DNA of 64,000 nucleotides from Candidatus Firestoneibacteriota bacterium (GTDB lineage Bacteria > Oederibacteriota > D2-FULL-39-29), in NCBI GenBank assembly GCA_026388015.1, contig JAPLKO010000051.1, positions 40,150 to 104,149 on the forward strand, written 5' to 3'. This document shows positions 27,749 to 36,946 of the stretch, in pieces (the stretch's first letter is position 1; the number at the start of each line of letters is the position of its first letter). The notes below the pieces were generated by a model. That model was not told where the DNA came from. It saw only the letters and a list, made by a program, of their open reading frames with translations, and ran no database searches. The translations under genes were made by a program, and so were the position numbers.

Positions 27749-29554
27749 ATGAGACTGTTTTTAGGAAAACTTAGAAAATACTACCATAAGATTGAGAATG
27801 GTTTTGCAATGGCACTTTTGTTTGCAATGGCGCTTATACCTGTCATTGAGATGGTGTTTCGAAAGCTTTTAAACACCGGGATAGCCGGTTCCATCGTTTA
27901 TGTTCAGCACCTTACTCTCTGGGTCGGGTTTGTCGGCGCTATCATCGCCACACGCGACAAAAGGCATTTAACGATTACTTCCCTGGATGAATATCTGCCT
28001 GAAACCGGAAAGAAGGTTGCGGAAATATTCAGGAACTTTATGAGCACGGCGATATGCTTTGCTCTTTTTCTTGCGAGTGTTCAGCTTGTCAGAAGCGAAA
28101 GCATCACCGGGAATCTGGCAATCCCTACATGGATAATGGAATTGATACTTCCTATCGGCTTTATAATTATGGCGCTCCGATTTGCTTTTGGTTACCCTAA
28201 GACCCTGACCGGTAAAATTCTTTCAGGTCTCGCTTTCCCCATTGTTCTTATCTTTAATACCTGGCTTTTTCCGGCGATGCCATATCTTACTCTTCCGTTT
28301 GCTTTACTAATAATTATTGCTATAGTTTTCGGGGCTCCCATTTTTATAGGTCTCGGCGGTTTGGCGGTAATATTTTACTTTGGCGCAGGGGAACCGGTTG
28401 CTTCTATACCAGCAGAAACATACAGGATAGTTACGGACTCTATTTTGCCTACGATACCTTTATTTACCCTGACCGGATATATTCTGGCAGAGGGTGGGGC
28501 GAGTAAAAGAATGGTAAAAGTCTTTAACTCCTGGTTTGGCTGGATGCCGGGCGGTTTGGCGATTGCCACTATAATGGTGTGTACCTTTTTTACTACTTTT
28601 ACCGGAGCTTCCGGTGTTACGATTCTTGCTTTGGGAGGTCTTCTTCTCCCTGTTCTGTTAAAATCCGGATATGAAAAAAAATTCTCCGTAGGTCTGCTAA
28701 CTGCGACGGGCAGCATAGGGTTACTCTTTCCGCCCTCTCTGCCGCTCATATTATACGGGATTTCAGCGGGAATATCTATTCTTGACCTCTTTAAAGGGGG
28801 TATCCTTCCGGGATTGCTGCTTGTTTTTGTTGTTATTGTATTTTCTATAATTCAAGGTGTTAAAGCCAAGGTTGCAAGGATTCCTTTTAATCTGAAAGAT
28901 GCGCTTGCTTCCCTTTGGGAGACAAAATGGGAGCTTTTAATTCCCGTTCTTATTCTCTACGGAATCTTCGGCGGTTGGACCTCCCTTGTGGAAGCCGCGG
29001 CATTTGTAGCTATCTATGCTTTTATTGTCGAGATATTTATCTATAAAGATATAAGCCTTACGAAAGATCTGCCAAAAATACTTTTAAAGTGCGTGATTCT
29101 CGTCGGCGGCGTGCTGGTTATTATCGGCGTGGCGATGGGCTTTACCAGCTATATTGTTCTTCAGCAAATACCGGAAGTGATACGCAACTGGGTGGCGGCT
29201 CATATAAGCAGTCCTTTACTGTTCCTCCTGGTTCTTAATCTGGTCCTTCTTGTGGTTGGCTGCCTTATGGATATTTTCTCCGCAATAATTGTGGTGGTTC
29301 CGCTTATTTTACCCATAGCAAAACATTTTGGCATTGATCCGGTCCATCTTGGTATTATTTTCATTGCCAATCTGGAACTCGGGTACCTTACACCGCCGGT
29401 CGGTATGAACCTGTTCCTTTCGGCTTACAGATTTGAAATGTCCGTGGGGGAAGTTACTAAAGCGAGCGTTAAGTTCCTGCTTCTTATGCTGCTTGCGGTT
29501 CTTATTATAACCTATGTTCCCGCATTAACAACATACATGGTCAAGTTACTGTAA
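27749..29554 (+). CDS. dctQM: Fused TRAP transporter membrane protein DctQM
   Basis: A 601-residue inner-membrane protein that joins the small (DctQ, residues about 1-165, four membrane segments, LWVGFVGAIIATRDKRHLTI) and large (DctM, about 170-600) subunits. The DctM part shows the repeated motifs of the ion transporter superfamily (TFTGASGVTILALGGLLLPVL, GSIGLLFPPSLPLILYG, ELGYLTPPVGMN). It drives sodium-dependent uptake with the DctP subunit. AAAGGA precedes the ATG. Fused QM proteins are known in several phyla and in TatT-type systems. Confidence 0.92.
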   Translation: MRLFLGKLRKYYHKIENGFAMALLFAMALIPVIEMVFRKLLNTGIAGSIVYVQHLTLWVGFVGAIIATRDKRHLTITSLDEYLPETGKKVAEIFRNFMSTAICFALFLASVQLVRSESITGNLAIPTWIMELILPIGFIIMALRFAFGYPKTLTGKILSGLAFPIVLIFNTWLFPAMPYLTLPFALLIIIAIVFGAPIFIGLGGLAVIFYFGAGEPVASIPAETYRIVTDSILPTIPLFTLTGYILAEGGASKRMVKVFNSWFGWMPGGLAIATIMVCTFFTTFTGASGVTILALGGLLLPVLLKSGYEKKFSVGLLTATGSIGLLFPPSLPLILYGISAGISILDLFKGGILPGLLLVFVVIVFSIIQGVKAKVARIPFNLKDALASLWETKWELLIPVLILYGIFGGWTSLVEAAAFVAIYAFIVEIFIYKDISLTKDLPKILLKCVILVGGVLVIIGVAMGFTSYIVLQQIPEVIRNWVAAHISSPLLFLLVLNLVLLVVGCLMDIFSAIIVVVPLILPIAKHFGIDPVHLGIIFIANLELGYLTPPVGMNLFLSAYRFEMSVGEVTKASVKFLLLMLLAVLIITYVPALTTYMVKLL

Positions 29555-29563
29555 TCGGAACTT

Positions 29564-29905
29564 ATGCAAATAGAAGAGTTTGAACAGGAAATAGAACGGG
29601 CGCTTAAATCTCTCCCTGGAAAATTTCTGGAGAAACTTAAAAATATTCAAATTATCACCGATGATTCGGCTCCAAAAAAAAAGAATTCCCTGCTTCTTGG
29701 CCTGTATCAAGGTGTGCCTCTTAAAGTACGGGGAGCTATAAGCGAGCCGTTAATGCCTGACAAGATAACCCTCTACAAACAATCTCTCGAGAAAATATCC
29801 AAAACTACCAAGGAATTAAGAAATAATATTAGAGATACGGTAGTGCACGAAATTGGTCACTACTTTGGACTGGAGGAAAAAGAGATCAGGAAAAGGGGAT
29901 ATTGA
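29564..29905 (+). CDS. Small zincin-like metallopeptidase family protein
   Basis: A 113-residue cytoplasmic protein of the compact zincin (formerly DUF1025-type) family. The HExxH motif lies in VVHEIGHYFGLEEKEIRKRGY near residues 93-113 (written in parts: HEIGH, then GLEEKEI). The N-terminus (FEQEIERALKSLPGKFLEKL) and the mid segment LLGLYQGVPL also fit the family. Substrates of this family are unknown. It follows dctQM by 9 bases. Confidence 0.85.
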   Translation: MQIEEFEQEIERALKSLPGKFLEKLKNIQIITDDSAPKKKNSLLLGLYQGVPLKVRGAISEPLMPDKITLYKQSLEKISKTTKELRNNIRDTVVHEIGHYFGLEEKEIRKRGY

Positions 29906-29948
29906 GAGTGCTCCTTCCACTTCTGCCGATATTATTGTATACTCGGGA

Positions 29949-30644
29949 ATGACGCTCAAAGAAGTGGTTTCATATTTTGAAGAAAACAGGAACGAAGGCA
30001 ATCTTCAGGGAATGGTGCGATTCGGTATAAATGTCAGTAAAACTTACGGACTGTCGATACCGCAGCTTCGCGCTCTGGCAAAAATAATAGGGACTGATCA
30101 TAAGTTGGCGCTAGCCCTGTATAATACGGGTATTCACGAGGCTAAGGTCCTAGCTTCAATAATTGATGACCCGTTTCTCGTGACGGAAGTTCAAATGGAG
30201 AACTGGGTTAAAGAATTTAACTCCTGGGATGTAACGGATGCGGCGACAACAAATCTTTTTGATAGAACTCCGTTTGCCTGGAAAAAAGCTAAAGAATGGA
30301 CAGCAAGAGAGCCGGAGTATGAAAAACGCGCCGGTTTTACAATAATGGCAGGACTTGCGGTGCATGACCTGTTTTCCACCGATGAAAAGTTTGAAACACT
30401 GTATCCTTTTATTATAAAGGGTTCTACGGACGAAAGAAATTTTGTCAGAAAAGCGGTAAACTGGGCGCTTAGGAACATCGGAAAAAGAAGTTTTAGACTG
30501 AATAAATCAGCTATAAAGCTGTCCGGAGAGCTTCTAAAAATAAAATCTCCGTCTGCAAGATGGATTGCAAAAGATGCCCTAAGAGAGCTTAAGGGGGAGA
30601 TAGCAAAAAGAAGAATATTGGCAAGCGTAAAGAAACGCAAATAA
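29949..30644 (+). CDS. DNA alkylation repair protein (AlkD-like)
   Basis: A HEAT-like helical-repeat protein of 231 residues, similar to AlkD glycosylases that remove N3- and N7-alkylated purines. Recognisable segments: RFGINVSKTYGLSIPQLRALAK, LASIIDDP, WVKEFNSWDVTDAATTNLF (shown in parts), FVRKAVNWALRNIGKRS and ARWIAKDALREL. The frame is open further upstream into the zincin gene, but that part encodes no family sequence; the ATG at 29949 gives the usual length, although its ribosome binding site is poor. It follows the zincin by 43 bases. Repair activity is inferred. Confidence 0.8.
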   Translation: MTLKEVVSYFEENRNEGNLQGMVRFGINVSKTYGLSIPQLRALAKIIGTDHKLALALYNTGIHEAKVLASIIDDPFLVTEVQMENWVKEFNSWDVTDAATTNLFDRTPFAWKKAKEWTAREPEYEKRAGFTIMAGLAVHDLFSTDEKFETLYPFIIKGSTDERNFVRKAVNWALRNIGKRSFRLNKSAIKLSGELLKIKSPSARWIAKDALRELKGEIAKRRILASVKKRK

Positions 30645-30660
30645 TAAAAAAGGGGACAAA

Positions 30661-31182
30661 ATGGACGAATTGATAACGACAAAAGAATATGAACTGCTTG
30701 GTTTTTTGCTTGATTACACTGATGATTCCGATTCTGACTATATAGTTCTACAAAGCGAAACGGATAACGGGTTCATAATGGAAAACACAGAATACTTTAG
30801 TTCTCCGGAAGATGATTTAGCGGGGCTTGACGCCGGAATGCTTGCCGATTTTGTCCAGAAAAATAAGAAGAATTATATGCTGTCAGCAAATTTACTGAAA
30901 ACTGAAAAAACCGTAAAATTGGCAACCCCCTTAGATCTGGAGAAGGCATTTGACGGGGACGGCACCTCGGCTACCGGTTGGGAGGCTTTTTATAAAAAGT
31001 TTCCGGGTGCTACGGGAGAAACGCTTGTCTCCAGAGCAGGTTTTAACAAAACAGGCACAGAGGCGATGGTCTGTCTTTTTGGTATGCACGATTATCTGTG
31101 CGCAGAAGGCAATTTGTATATTTTTAAAAAAGAAAACGGGAACTGGGGCTTAAATAACATTGTCTGGCTCTGGTCAGCGTAA
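30661..31182 (+). CDS. Hypothetical protein
   Basis: A 173-residue acidic protein with no signal peptide. I cannot assign a function. The C-terminal part (VSRAGFNKTGTEAMVCLFG, then CAEGNLYIFKKENGNW) resembles a segment that recurs in many uncharacterised bacterial proteins, where a hydrophobic Cys-containing strand precedes an EKENGKW-like strand. AAGGGGAC precedes the ATG. Its stop overlaps the next gene (TAATG), so the two are probably translated together. Confidence 0.6.
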   Translation: MDELITTKEYELLGFLLDYTDDSDSDYIVLQSETDNGFIMENTEYFSSPEDDLAGLDAGMLADFVQKNKKNYMLSANLLKTEKTVKLATPLDLEKAFDGDGTSATGWEAFYKKFPGATGETLVSRAGFNKTGTEAMVCLFGMHDYLCAEGNLYIFKKENGNWGLNNIVWLWSA

Positions 31183-32489
31183 TGAGAAAAAGAGTTTTTG
31201 TCGCTAAGGCAACGCCGGAATATATATATGGCTTAATAATGCTTTTGGCTTTAGCTCTCTACTATTTAACTGTGTGCTTTTTTGCCGAAAACATCCCGCT
31301 TTCCGATGATTTCCCGGCGGTACTCGGCTTTCTTGGTTCCTTTTATTCTCATGAAAGCGGTTACAAGCTGAACCTTTTGTCTGCCCAGCTGAATGAACAC
31401 CGGATAGTCCTGAACAGACTGGTTTCTCTGGCTGTCTACAAAATTAACGGAGTTGTAGATTTTAAACTCCTGATCATTGTCGGTAATATTATGCTGCTTC
31501 CGGCTATTTATGGTTTCTACACTTCTTTTAAGCAAAGTTACAAAAAAATTAAATACTTTCTTCCTGCAGTTTTAATTTTAACAGTTCCGCAATTCACCGG
31601 CGCAATATTTTGGGCAACTTCTGCCGTCCAAAACATCTCTTGTTTGGCCTTTTCGATGCTTGCGCTTGCCCAGCTAAATAAGGATGATATTTTTAGCTCT
31701 ATGGCATCTTTTGCTTTTGCGGTTTTTGCGGTGTTCTCTGCGGGAAACGGCCTGTTCTTATTTCCTTCCGTAATTATTGTACTTTTGCTTGCGAAAAAAA
31801 AGAAAGCCGCAGTCTTTTGGACAATAGGCGCCGTCGTAATTCTACTTGCTTATTTTTATGGCTACAATACTCCGGTACACAATAAATTATATTATGCGGC
31901 AAATGTCCGCTCTATAATAGAATATTTTTTTGTTTTTGTAGGCTCCCCGGCAGTATTTAATGTCTCCTGGATGAAAAACCTTATTGGGGACAATGCTGAG
32001 CCAATAATACGTATTATCTCCGCTGTTACCGGAGGCCTCATCGTTGCATATTATATATTTCTGGCGAAAATAAGATATTACAAAAAAAATCCTGCTATAT
32101 TTTCAATGTTTATTTTCTTTTTTATTACCGCACTTTTCGCCGCAATAGCCAGAAGCGGGGCCGGTCCGATGCAAGCTTTTGCCTCCAGGTACAGGATAAT
32201 TCCGGTATCTATCCTGGCTCTGGTTTATTTATCTTATATGGAAACACGCAAAGTAAAAATTGCGGACGTATATTATAAACACCTAACATGGCTCGCCTTG
32301 CTATTTTTAGCTGTTTCATATATCGCAAATCTTCCCGGTATTAAATCAAACAGAGATAATCTTGTGCAAAGTGTTACAAGCTGGCAAAAAGACGGAACCG
32401 GTCTTCAAAGATTACACGACGACCCTGTATACGCAGACAGACAGCTGAGAGATTCAATAGAAAAGAAAATATACTTTCCCGAGAAGTAG
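31182..32489 (+). CDS. Polytopic membrane protein, possible GT-C type glycosyltransferase
   Basis: A 435-residue inner-membrane protein with about 10-11 hydrophobic segments. The first long loop after helix 1 contains the acidic pair in PLSDDFPAVLGFL and LNEHRIVLNRL, a layout seen in GT-C enzymes that use lipid-linked sugars, and the C-terminus is a short soluble tail (VTSWQKDGTGLQRLH). No closer family is recognised. The start overlaps the upstream stop by one base. The likely job would be glycan or lipid glycosylation at the outer face of the membrane; this is inference. Confidence 0.5.
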   Translation: MRKRVFVAKATPEYIYGLIMLLALALYYLTVCFFAENIPLSDDFPAVLGFLGSFYSHESGYKLNLLSAQLNEHRIVLNRLVSLAVYKINGVVDFKLLIIVGNIMLLPAIYGFYTSFKQSYKKIKYFLPAVLILTVPQFTGAIFWATSAVQNISCLAFSMLALAQLNKDDIFSSMASFAFAVFAVFSAGNGLFLFPSVIIVLLLAKKKKAAVFWTIGAVVILLAYFYGYNTPVHNKLYYAANVRSIIEYFFVFVGSPAVFNVSWMKNLIGDNAEPIIRIISAVTGGLIVAYYIFLAKIRYYKKNPAIFSMFIFFFITALFAAIARSGAGPMQAFASRYRIIPVSILALVYLSYMETRKVKIADVYYKHLTWLALLFLAVSYIANLPGIKSNRDNLVQSVTSWQKDGTGLQRLHDDPVYADRQLRDSIEKKIYFPEK

Positions 32490-32547
32490 CTTGCTTTTGA
32501 AAGAAAATAATTTAATGGCCGCCTATGTGATATATGTCATAGTAGTA

Positions 32548-32568
32548 ATGATACCGAAACGGTATCAT
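32548..32568. promoter_or_regulatory. Perfect 21-bp palindrome upstream of hcp
   Basis: Arms ATGATACCG and CGGTATCAT are separated by AAA. The site lies 131 bases before the hcp ATG and is a strong candidate operator for a dimeric regulator. It does not match the classic FNR (TTGAT-N4-ATCAA) or NsrR boxes. The space between it and hcp holds no convincing gene. Confidence 0.6.
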
Positions 32569-32698
32569 ATTTATGGGAATTGGATTCGCTCTTGTCTCGG
32601 TGTCCACCTATGGCGGGATTTTGCCGGGGCAGGAGAATTCAACAGATCCGACCAAAATGACTGGCGGAAGAGGAATAGTCCCACCAAAAGGAGGCAAT

Positions 32699-34339
32699 AT
32701 GTTTTGTTACCAGTGTGAGCAGGCGGCAGGAGGAAAGGGGTGCAGTAATTCGGGAGTATGCGGTAAAGCGCCCGAGGTGTCAGCGCTTCAGGACTTAATA
32801 ATATATCAGCTGAAAGGCATAGGGTATCTTGCGAATGAAGCAAGAAAGAACAAAGCGGAGATTGACCGCGTAATAAACAGATTTACAGTAGATTCTCTTT
32901 TTACTACGGTGACTAATGTTAACTTTGACCCGGAGCGCCTTGAAAAAATTCTTAGAGAAGGCGAACTCATAAGGAAAAAGACTCTTGATATCTATGCCTC
33001 TTCAGCAAAAGCGGCATTTAAAGAACAAGCGCTTCCTGAGGAAGCAAAATATACTCCGCCGGAAACTCTGGGGGAGATGGAGGAGGATGGTCAGGAAAAA
33101 GGCATACTTAGCGGAGAAGTTAACGAAGATTTACGTTCCGTTAAACAGCTCCTTACTTACGGTCTTAAAGGTATGGCTGCATATGCCAATCATGCTTACA
33201 TCCTGGGGAAAGAAGACGAAGGGGTTTATGCGTTTTTCCACAAAGCGCTTGCGGCGCTCACAAACAAAGATATAAAACTGGAAGAGGTCGTTGCTTTGAA
33301 TATGGAGTGCGGGCAGACAAATATAAAGGTGATGGAACTTCTGGATGCGGGGCATACTGAAAAGTTTGGACACCCTGTTCCGACGGTTGTCTCTACCGGT
33401 TTAAAAGAAGGACCGGCGATAATTGTTTCCGGACACGACCTTGTGGATTTGGAAGAGCTTCTGAAGCTGACGGAAAAATCCGGGGTAAATGTTTATACGC
33501 ACGGAGAGATGCTTCCTGCCCACGGTTATCCGGGTTTAAAGAAATACAAAACTCTTGCCGGACATTTTGGCACGGCGTGGCAAAACCAGCAAAAAGAGTT
33601 TGATAATATTCCTGCGGCAATACTTTTTACGACTAACTGTATTCAAAAACCGAGAACAAGTTATAGTGATCGAACTTACACTACGGGGCTTGTCGCATTT
33701 CCGGGTATCAAGCATGTAAAACATTCTGACTTCAAACAGTTAATTGCCAAAGCAAAAGAGTTGAAAGGGTTCAAGGAAACTGCAGGCAAAACTTTAACAA
33801 CCGGTTTTGGAAGAAATGCCGTTCTTTCCGTTGCGGATAAAGTAATAGCAGGTGTAAAATCAGGAGCGATAAAACATTTCTTTCTGGTCGGCGGCTGCGA
33901 CGGTACAAAACCCGGCAGGAACTACTACACAGAGTTTGTGGAAAAAACTCCCAAGGATACGGTCATACTTACGCTTGCCTGCGGTAAATTCAGATTTAAC
34001 TATCTGGACCTCGGAGATATCGGCGGCATACCGCGTCTTCTGGATGTCGGGCAATGCAATGATGCCTACTCTGCCGTAAAGATAGCTCTGGCGCTTGCAG
34101 ATGCCTTCAAAACGGATGTTAACTCCCTTCCGCTTTCATTAATACTTTCCTGGTATGAGCAGAAAGCCGTTGTAATCCTTCTATCCCTGCTATCACTTGG
34201 TATAAAAGGTATACGTCTTGGTCCGTCACTCCCGGCTTTCATCTCACCCAATATTTTGGCGTTTTTGGTAAAGAACTTTGATATAAAACCGATAAAAACC
34301 GCCGATGAGGACCTGAAAGCGATACTAAAAACAGCTTAA
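32699..34339 (+). CDS. hcp: Hybrid cluster protein (hydroxylamine/NO reductase)
   Basis: Hcp reduces hydroxylamine and nitric oxide and protects anaerobes from nitrosative stress. The 546-residue protein begins MFCYQCEQAAGGKGCSNSGVC, so its four N-terminal Cys follow CX2CX8CX5C, close to the class I pattern that binds a [4Fe-4S] cluster. Hybrid-cluster segments are visible: LNMECGQTN, HGEMLPAHGYP, TTNCIQ, GGCDGTKPGRNYY and LACGKFRFN. The frame is open upstream, but AAAGGAGG just before the ATG at 32699 and the family N-terminus fix the start. A palindrome lies upstream, and a terminator follows. It is monocistronic. Confidence 0.96.
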   Translation: MFCYQCEQAAGGKGCSNSGVCGKAPEVSALQDLIIYQLKGIGYLANEARKNKAEIDRVINRFTVDSLFTTVTNVNFDPERLEKILREGELIRKKTLDIYASSAKAAFKEQALPEEAKYTPPETLGEMEEDGQEKGILSGEVNEDLRSVKQLLTYGLKGMAAYANHAYILGKEDEGVYAFFHKALAALTNKDIKLEEVVALNMECGQTNIKVMELLDAGHTEKFGHPVPTVVSTGLKEGPAIIVSGHDLVDLEELLKLTEKSGVNVYTHGEMLPAHGYPGLKKYKTLAGHFGTAWQNQQKEFDNIPAAILFTTNCIQKPRTSYSDRTYTTGLVAFPGIKHVKHSDFKQLIAKAKELKGFKETAGKTLTTGFGRNAVLSVADKVIAGVKSGAIKHFFLVGGCDGTKPGRNYYTEFVEKTPKDTVILTLACGKFRFNYLDLGDIGGIPRLLDVGQCNDAYSAVKIALALADAFKTDVNSLPLSLILSWYEQKAVVILLSLLSLGIKGIRLGPSLPAFISPNILAFLVKNFDIKPIKTADEDLKAILKTA

Positions 34340-34360
34340 AGCAGAAAAACTCTATACGAA

Positions 34361-34390
34361 GGGGGCAGTATACTATCTGTCCCCTTTTTT
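34361..34390 (+). terminator. Rho-independent terminator after hcp
   Basis: GGGGGCAG and CTGTCCCC form an 8-bp stem with one G-T pair around an 8-base loop, followed by TTTTTT. The following gap up to glnA (to 34632) carries promoter signals and no gene. Confidence 0.85.
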
Positions 34391-34556
34391 ATTTAACATT
34401 AGCCATCACATATGTAAAAGACCAATAAAATACGTATTACGGAGCAGTTATGGCAGTTTTCTTGTTTTTTGTCTATATTGACATCCACATATGCTAATAT
34501 AAGCGCTATTTAGAATATGTTTATGGTTGTTTTACAGTATTTTTGCTATTCTGCGC

Positions 34557-34585
34557 TTGACAACATAATATATATTTGTTATAAT
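34557..34585 (+). promoter_or_regulatory. Perfect sigma-70 promoter of glnA
   Basis: TTGACA (34557-34562) and TATAAT (34580-34585) are both exact consensus with a 17-base spacer. Transcription should start near 34592, 41 bases before the ATG. A weaker sigma-54-like string lies upstream at 34451. Confidence 0.88.
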
Positions 34586-34632
34586 CCTCATAATGAAAGA
34601 ATTATTAAATGTTTCAAATGGAGGTAATTAAT

Positions 34633-36735
34633 ATGATTAAGGCAAGCGAGATTTTCGGAGAGTTGACTTTCAATAGAAAAGTCATGAAAGCAAAACTCAG
34701 TAAGGAAGTGTTCAACAAATTAATGGAGACTATTGAGGAAGGCAAGTCTCTTGATCAGGACATCGCCGGAGATGTGGCGCATGCGATGAAAGAGTGGGCA
34801 ATCGAAAGCGGGGCGACACACTTCACGCATTGGTTCCAGCCTCAAAGAGGCGGCACTGCAGAAAAGCACGATTCCTTTATCACTTATGATGAGAACGGGG
34901 ATATTATAGAAAGATTATCCGCTTCTCAGCTGATTCAATCCGAACCGGATGCTTCTTCCTTTCCTTCAGGAGGAATACGTTCTACATTCGAAGCCAGAGG
35001 TTATACTGCGTGGGACCCGACTTCTCCTGCGTATCTTTTGGAATCGGATCAAGCCAAAACTCTGGTAATTCCGTCGGTGTTTTTATCCTGGACGGGTGAA
35101 GTTCTTGATCTTAAAACTCCGCTTCTTCGTTCACAAAGAGCGCTCACGGAAGAAGCAATAAAACTTCAAAGGCTTCTCGGGAACAGAACATCCAAAAGAA
35201 TTAAAGTTTACGTCGGACTGGAGCAGGAGTACTTCCTGTTCAATAAAAAATATTACGATACGCGTCCTGATCTTTTTACCTGCAACCGTACACTTTTTGG
35301 CGCGGCGCCGGCGAAGGGTCAGCAGATGGAAGATCATTACTTCGGCTCAATAAAAGATAAAGTACTTAACTTTATGGAAGATCTGGATATCCAGTTATAT
35401 AGAAGAGGGATCCCGGCGAAAACAAGACATAACGAAGTTGCGCCGAACCAGTTCGAAATTGCTCCTTTGCATAATGAATCGAACCTGGGAATTGATAACA
35501 ATCTGAAACTGATGGATATTATGCATAAGGTGGCGGAAAAGCACGGACTCGTCGCCTGCCTGCATGAAAAACCGATGGCCGGTGTTAATGGCTCAGGAAA
35601 ACATCTTAACTGGTCGCTCGGGGATGAGACCGGTATTAACTATCTTGAGCCGTCCAAGTCGCCGCTCAAGAATATTAATTTTCTGATTACTATAGGAGCC
35701 ATACTTTACGGCGTAAATAAATTCGGCGGTATCCTTCGCGCGGCTGTTGCTGATGCCGGAAATGATCACAGACTCGGAGCCAACGAAGCGCCTCCTGCTA
35801 TTATGTCCGTATATCTCGGAGAGTATCTGAACAATCTGTTTAATGAAATAGAAGGTATCTCCGCGAAACCGACGGAAAAACAACTGGCGCATATCTCTCT
35901 CGGTGTTCAGAATATTCCCAAAGTTTCCAAAGACGCCTCCGACAGAAACAGAACTTCGCCCCTTGCTTTCACCGGCAATAAGTTTGAGTTCAGAGCGGTG
36001 GGTTCTTCCCAGAACTGTTCCGAAGGCGCAGTTATGCTAAACCTGATAGCCGCATACGGTTATAAGGAAATCTACAGCAGGCTTTCAAAACTCAAAGGGG
36101 ATGTAAGAGCGAACGCCATACTGGTCCTTAAGGATATATTGAAAGAATCGAAAAAGGTGAGGTTTGAAGGCAACGGCTATTCCGAAGAGTGGCACAAAGA
36201 AGCGGCGAAAAGAGGTCTTCCGAATACGAAGACTACGCCCGAAGCATTGAGCCTGTTCCTGAAAGACGATGCCGTAAAGCTCTTTACCGAGTTCAATGTT
36301 CTGTCTGAAAGGGAGCTTCATTCCAAGATAGAGATAAAACTGGAAACCTATATTAAGATTAAAGATATTGAGTTCAAAACAGCAAAGAATATGGTAAAGA
36401 CTCTTATTCTTCCGTCTGTTGCAAAACATATGAGAAAGACAGCCGAAACAGCGGTTTCCATGAAGGCGGCGGGAGTCAATTCTAAAGTCCTGGCTGACGA
36501 GGTAAAGGAAATAGAAGCGGCCTATTCTGATATAAGGGAAAAGCTCGAAAAGTTTGAAAGCTATCAAGCCAAGCTGGAAAAGATAAGCGACCTGCATAAA
36601 AAAGCCGAAAGCTGCTCAATGGAAGGAGCTGAATTCCTGCTGGCGCTTAGAGTTTCCGTAGATACGGCGGAGACGATAGTTGCCGATGATCTCTGGCCGA
36701 TGGCAAAGTATCAGGACCTGCTTCTTAAACTATAG
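34633..36735 (+). CDS. glnA: Type III glutamine synthetase
   Basis: GSIII (GlnN type) makes glutamine from glutamate, ammonia and ATP. At 700 residues it has the long type III form rather than the 440-470 of GSI. It carries the GSIII N-terminus (SEIFGELTFNRKVMK), the ATHFTHWFQP and GGIRSTFEARGYTAWD segments, the catalytic core (YVGLEQEYFL, NEVAPNQFEIAP, GSGKHLNWSL, NRTSPLAFTGNKFEFRAVGS) and the GSIII C-terminal helices. The ATG at 34633 with GGAGG upstream is preferred over an ATG at 34609. A perfect sigma-70 promoter precedes it. A small ORF, a terminator and an amt remnant follow. Confidence 0.97.
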   Translation: MIKASEIFGELTFNRKVMKAKLSKEVFNKLMETIEEGKSLDQDIAGDVAHAMKEWAIESGATHFTHWFQPQRGGTAEKHDSFITYDENGDIIERLSASQLIQSEPDASSFPSGGIRSTFEARGYTAWDPTSPAYLLESDQAKTLVIPSVFLSWTGEVLDLKTPLLRSQRALTEEAIKLQRLLGNRTSKRIKVYVGLEQEYFLFNKKYYDTRPDLFTCNRTLFGAAPAKGQQMEDHYFGSIKDKVLNFMEDLDIQLYRRGIPAKTRHNEVAPNQFEIAPLHNESNLGIDNNLKLMDIMHKVAEKHGLVACLHEKPMAGVNGSGKHLNWSLGDETGINYLEPSKSPLKNINFLITIGAILYGVNKFGGILRAAVADAGNDHRLGANEAPPAIMSVYLGEYLNNLFNEIEGISAKPTEKQLAHISLGVQNIPKVSKDASDRNRTSPLAFTGNKFEFRAVGSSQNCSEGAVMLNLIAAYGYKEIYSRLSKLKGDVRANAILVLKDILKESKKVRFEGNGYSEEWHKEAAKRGLPNTKTTPEALSLFLKDDAVKLFTEFNVLSERELHSKIEIKLETYIKIKDIEFKTAKNMVKTLILPSVAKHMRKTAETAVSMKAAGVNSKVLADEVKEIEAAYSDIREKLEKFESYQAKLEKISDLHKKAESCSMEGAEFLLALRVSVDTAETIVADDLWPMAKYQDLLLKL

Positions 36736-36745
36736 GCGGTGGAGC

Positions 36746-36823
36746 ATGAAAGAAGAAACGAAAGTAAAAACGGCCGAAGAACAGAACATAAGGCCGAAAG
36801 ATCTGGATAGAGAACTCGAATAG
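36746..36823 (+). CDS. Small ORF downstream of glnA
   Basis: 25 codons (MKEETKVKTAEEQNIRPKDL and five more) begin 10 bases after the glnA stop, with GGTGG upstream, and end at TAG 36821-36823. The frame then stays open for nine more codons (EVKHGKEKP) to TAA at 36851-36853. The peptide is highly charged and not recognised. It may be a translated small protein, a C-terminal remnant or chance; the terminator starts 16 bases beyond. Confidence 0.3.
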   Translation: MKEETKVKTAEEQNIRPKDLDRELE

Positions 36824-36868
36824 GAAGTTAAACACGGCAAAGAAAAGCCGTAAGATAGCGGACATGGA

Positions 36869-36913
36869 TGTCCGGATAAACTGCAAAGCTGCGTTTATCC
36901 GGACATTTTTTTT
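36869..36913 (+). terminator. Strong Rho-independent terminator after glnA
   Basis: TGTCCGGATAAAC and GTTTATCCGGACA form a perfect 13-bp stem around an 11-base loop, followed by eight Ts. It ends the glnA transcript and isolates it from the amt remnant. Confidence 0.95.
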
Positions 36914-36946
36914 GCATCAGTTGAATCGTTTTTAGAAGGAGGAACA

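Noticed and set aside
32491..32698. Small ORFs between the GT-C-like gene and hcp
   Set aside because: Open frames here have no family match and overlap the palindrome; the segment looks like a regulatory leader of hcp.
36821..36853. TAG read-through (pyrrolysine-like) after the small ORF behind glnA
   Set aside because: No pyrrolysine gene or conserved context is visible; the nine extra codons are too few to argue for read-through.
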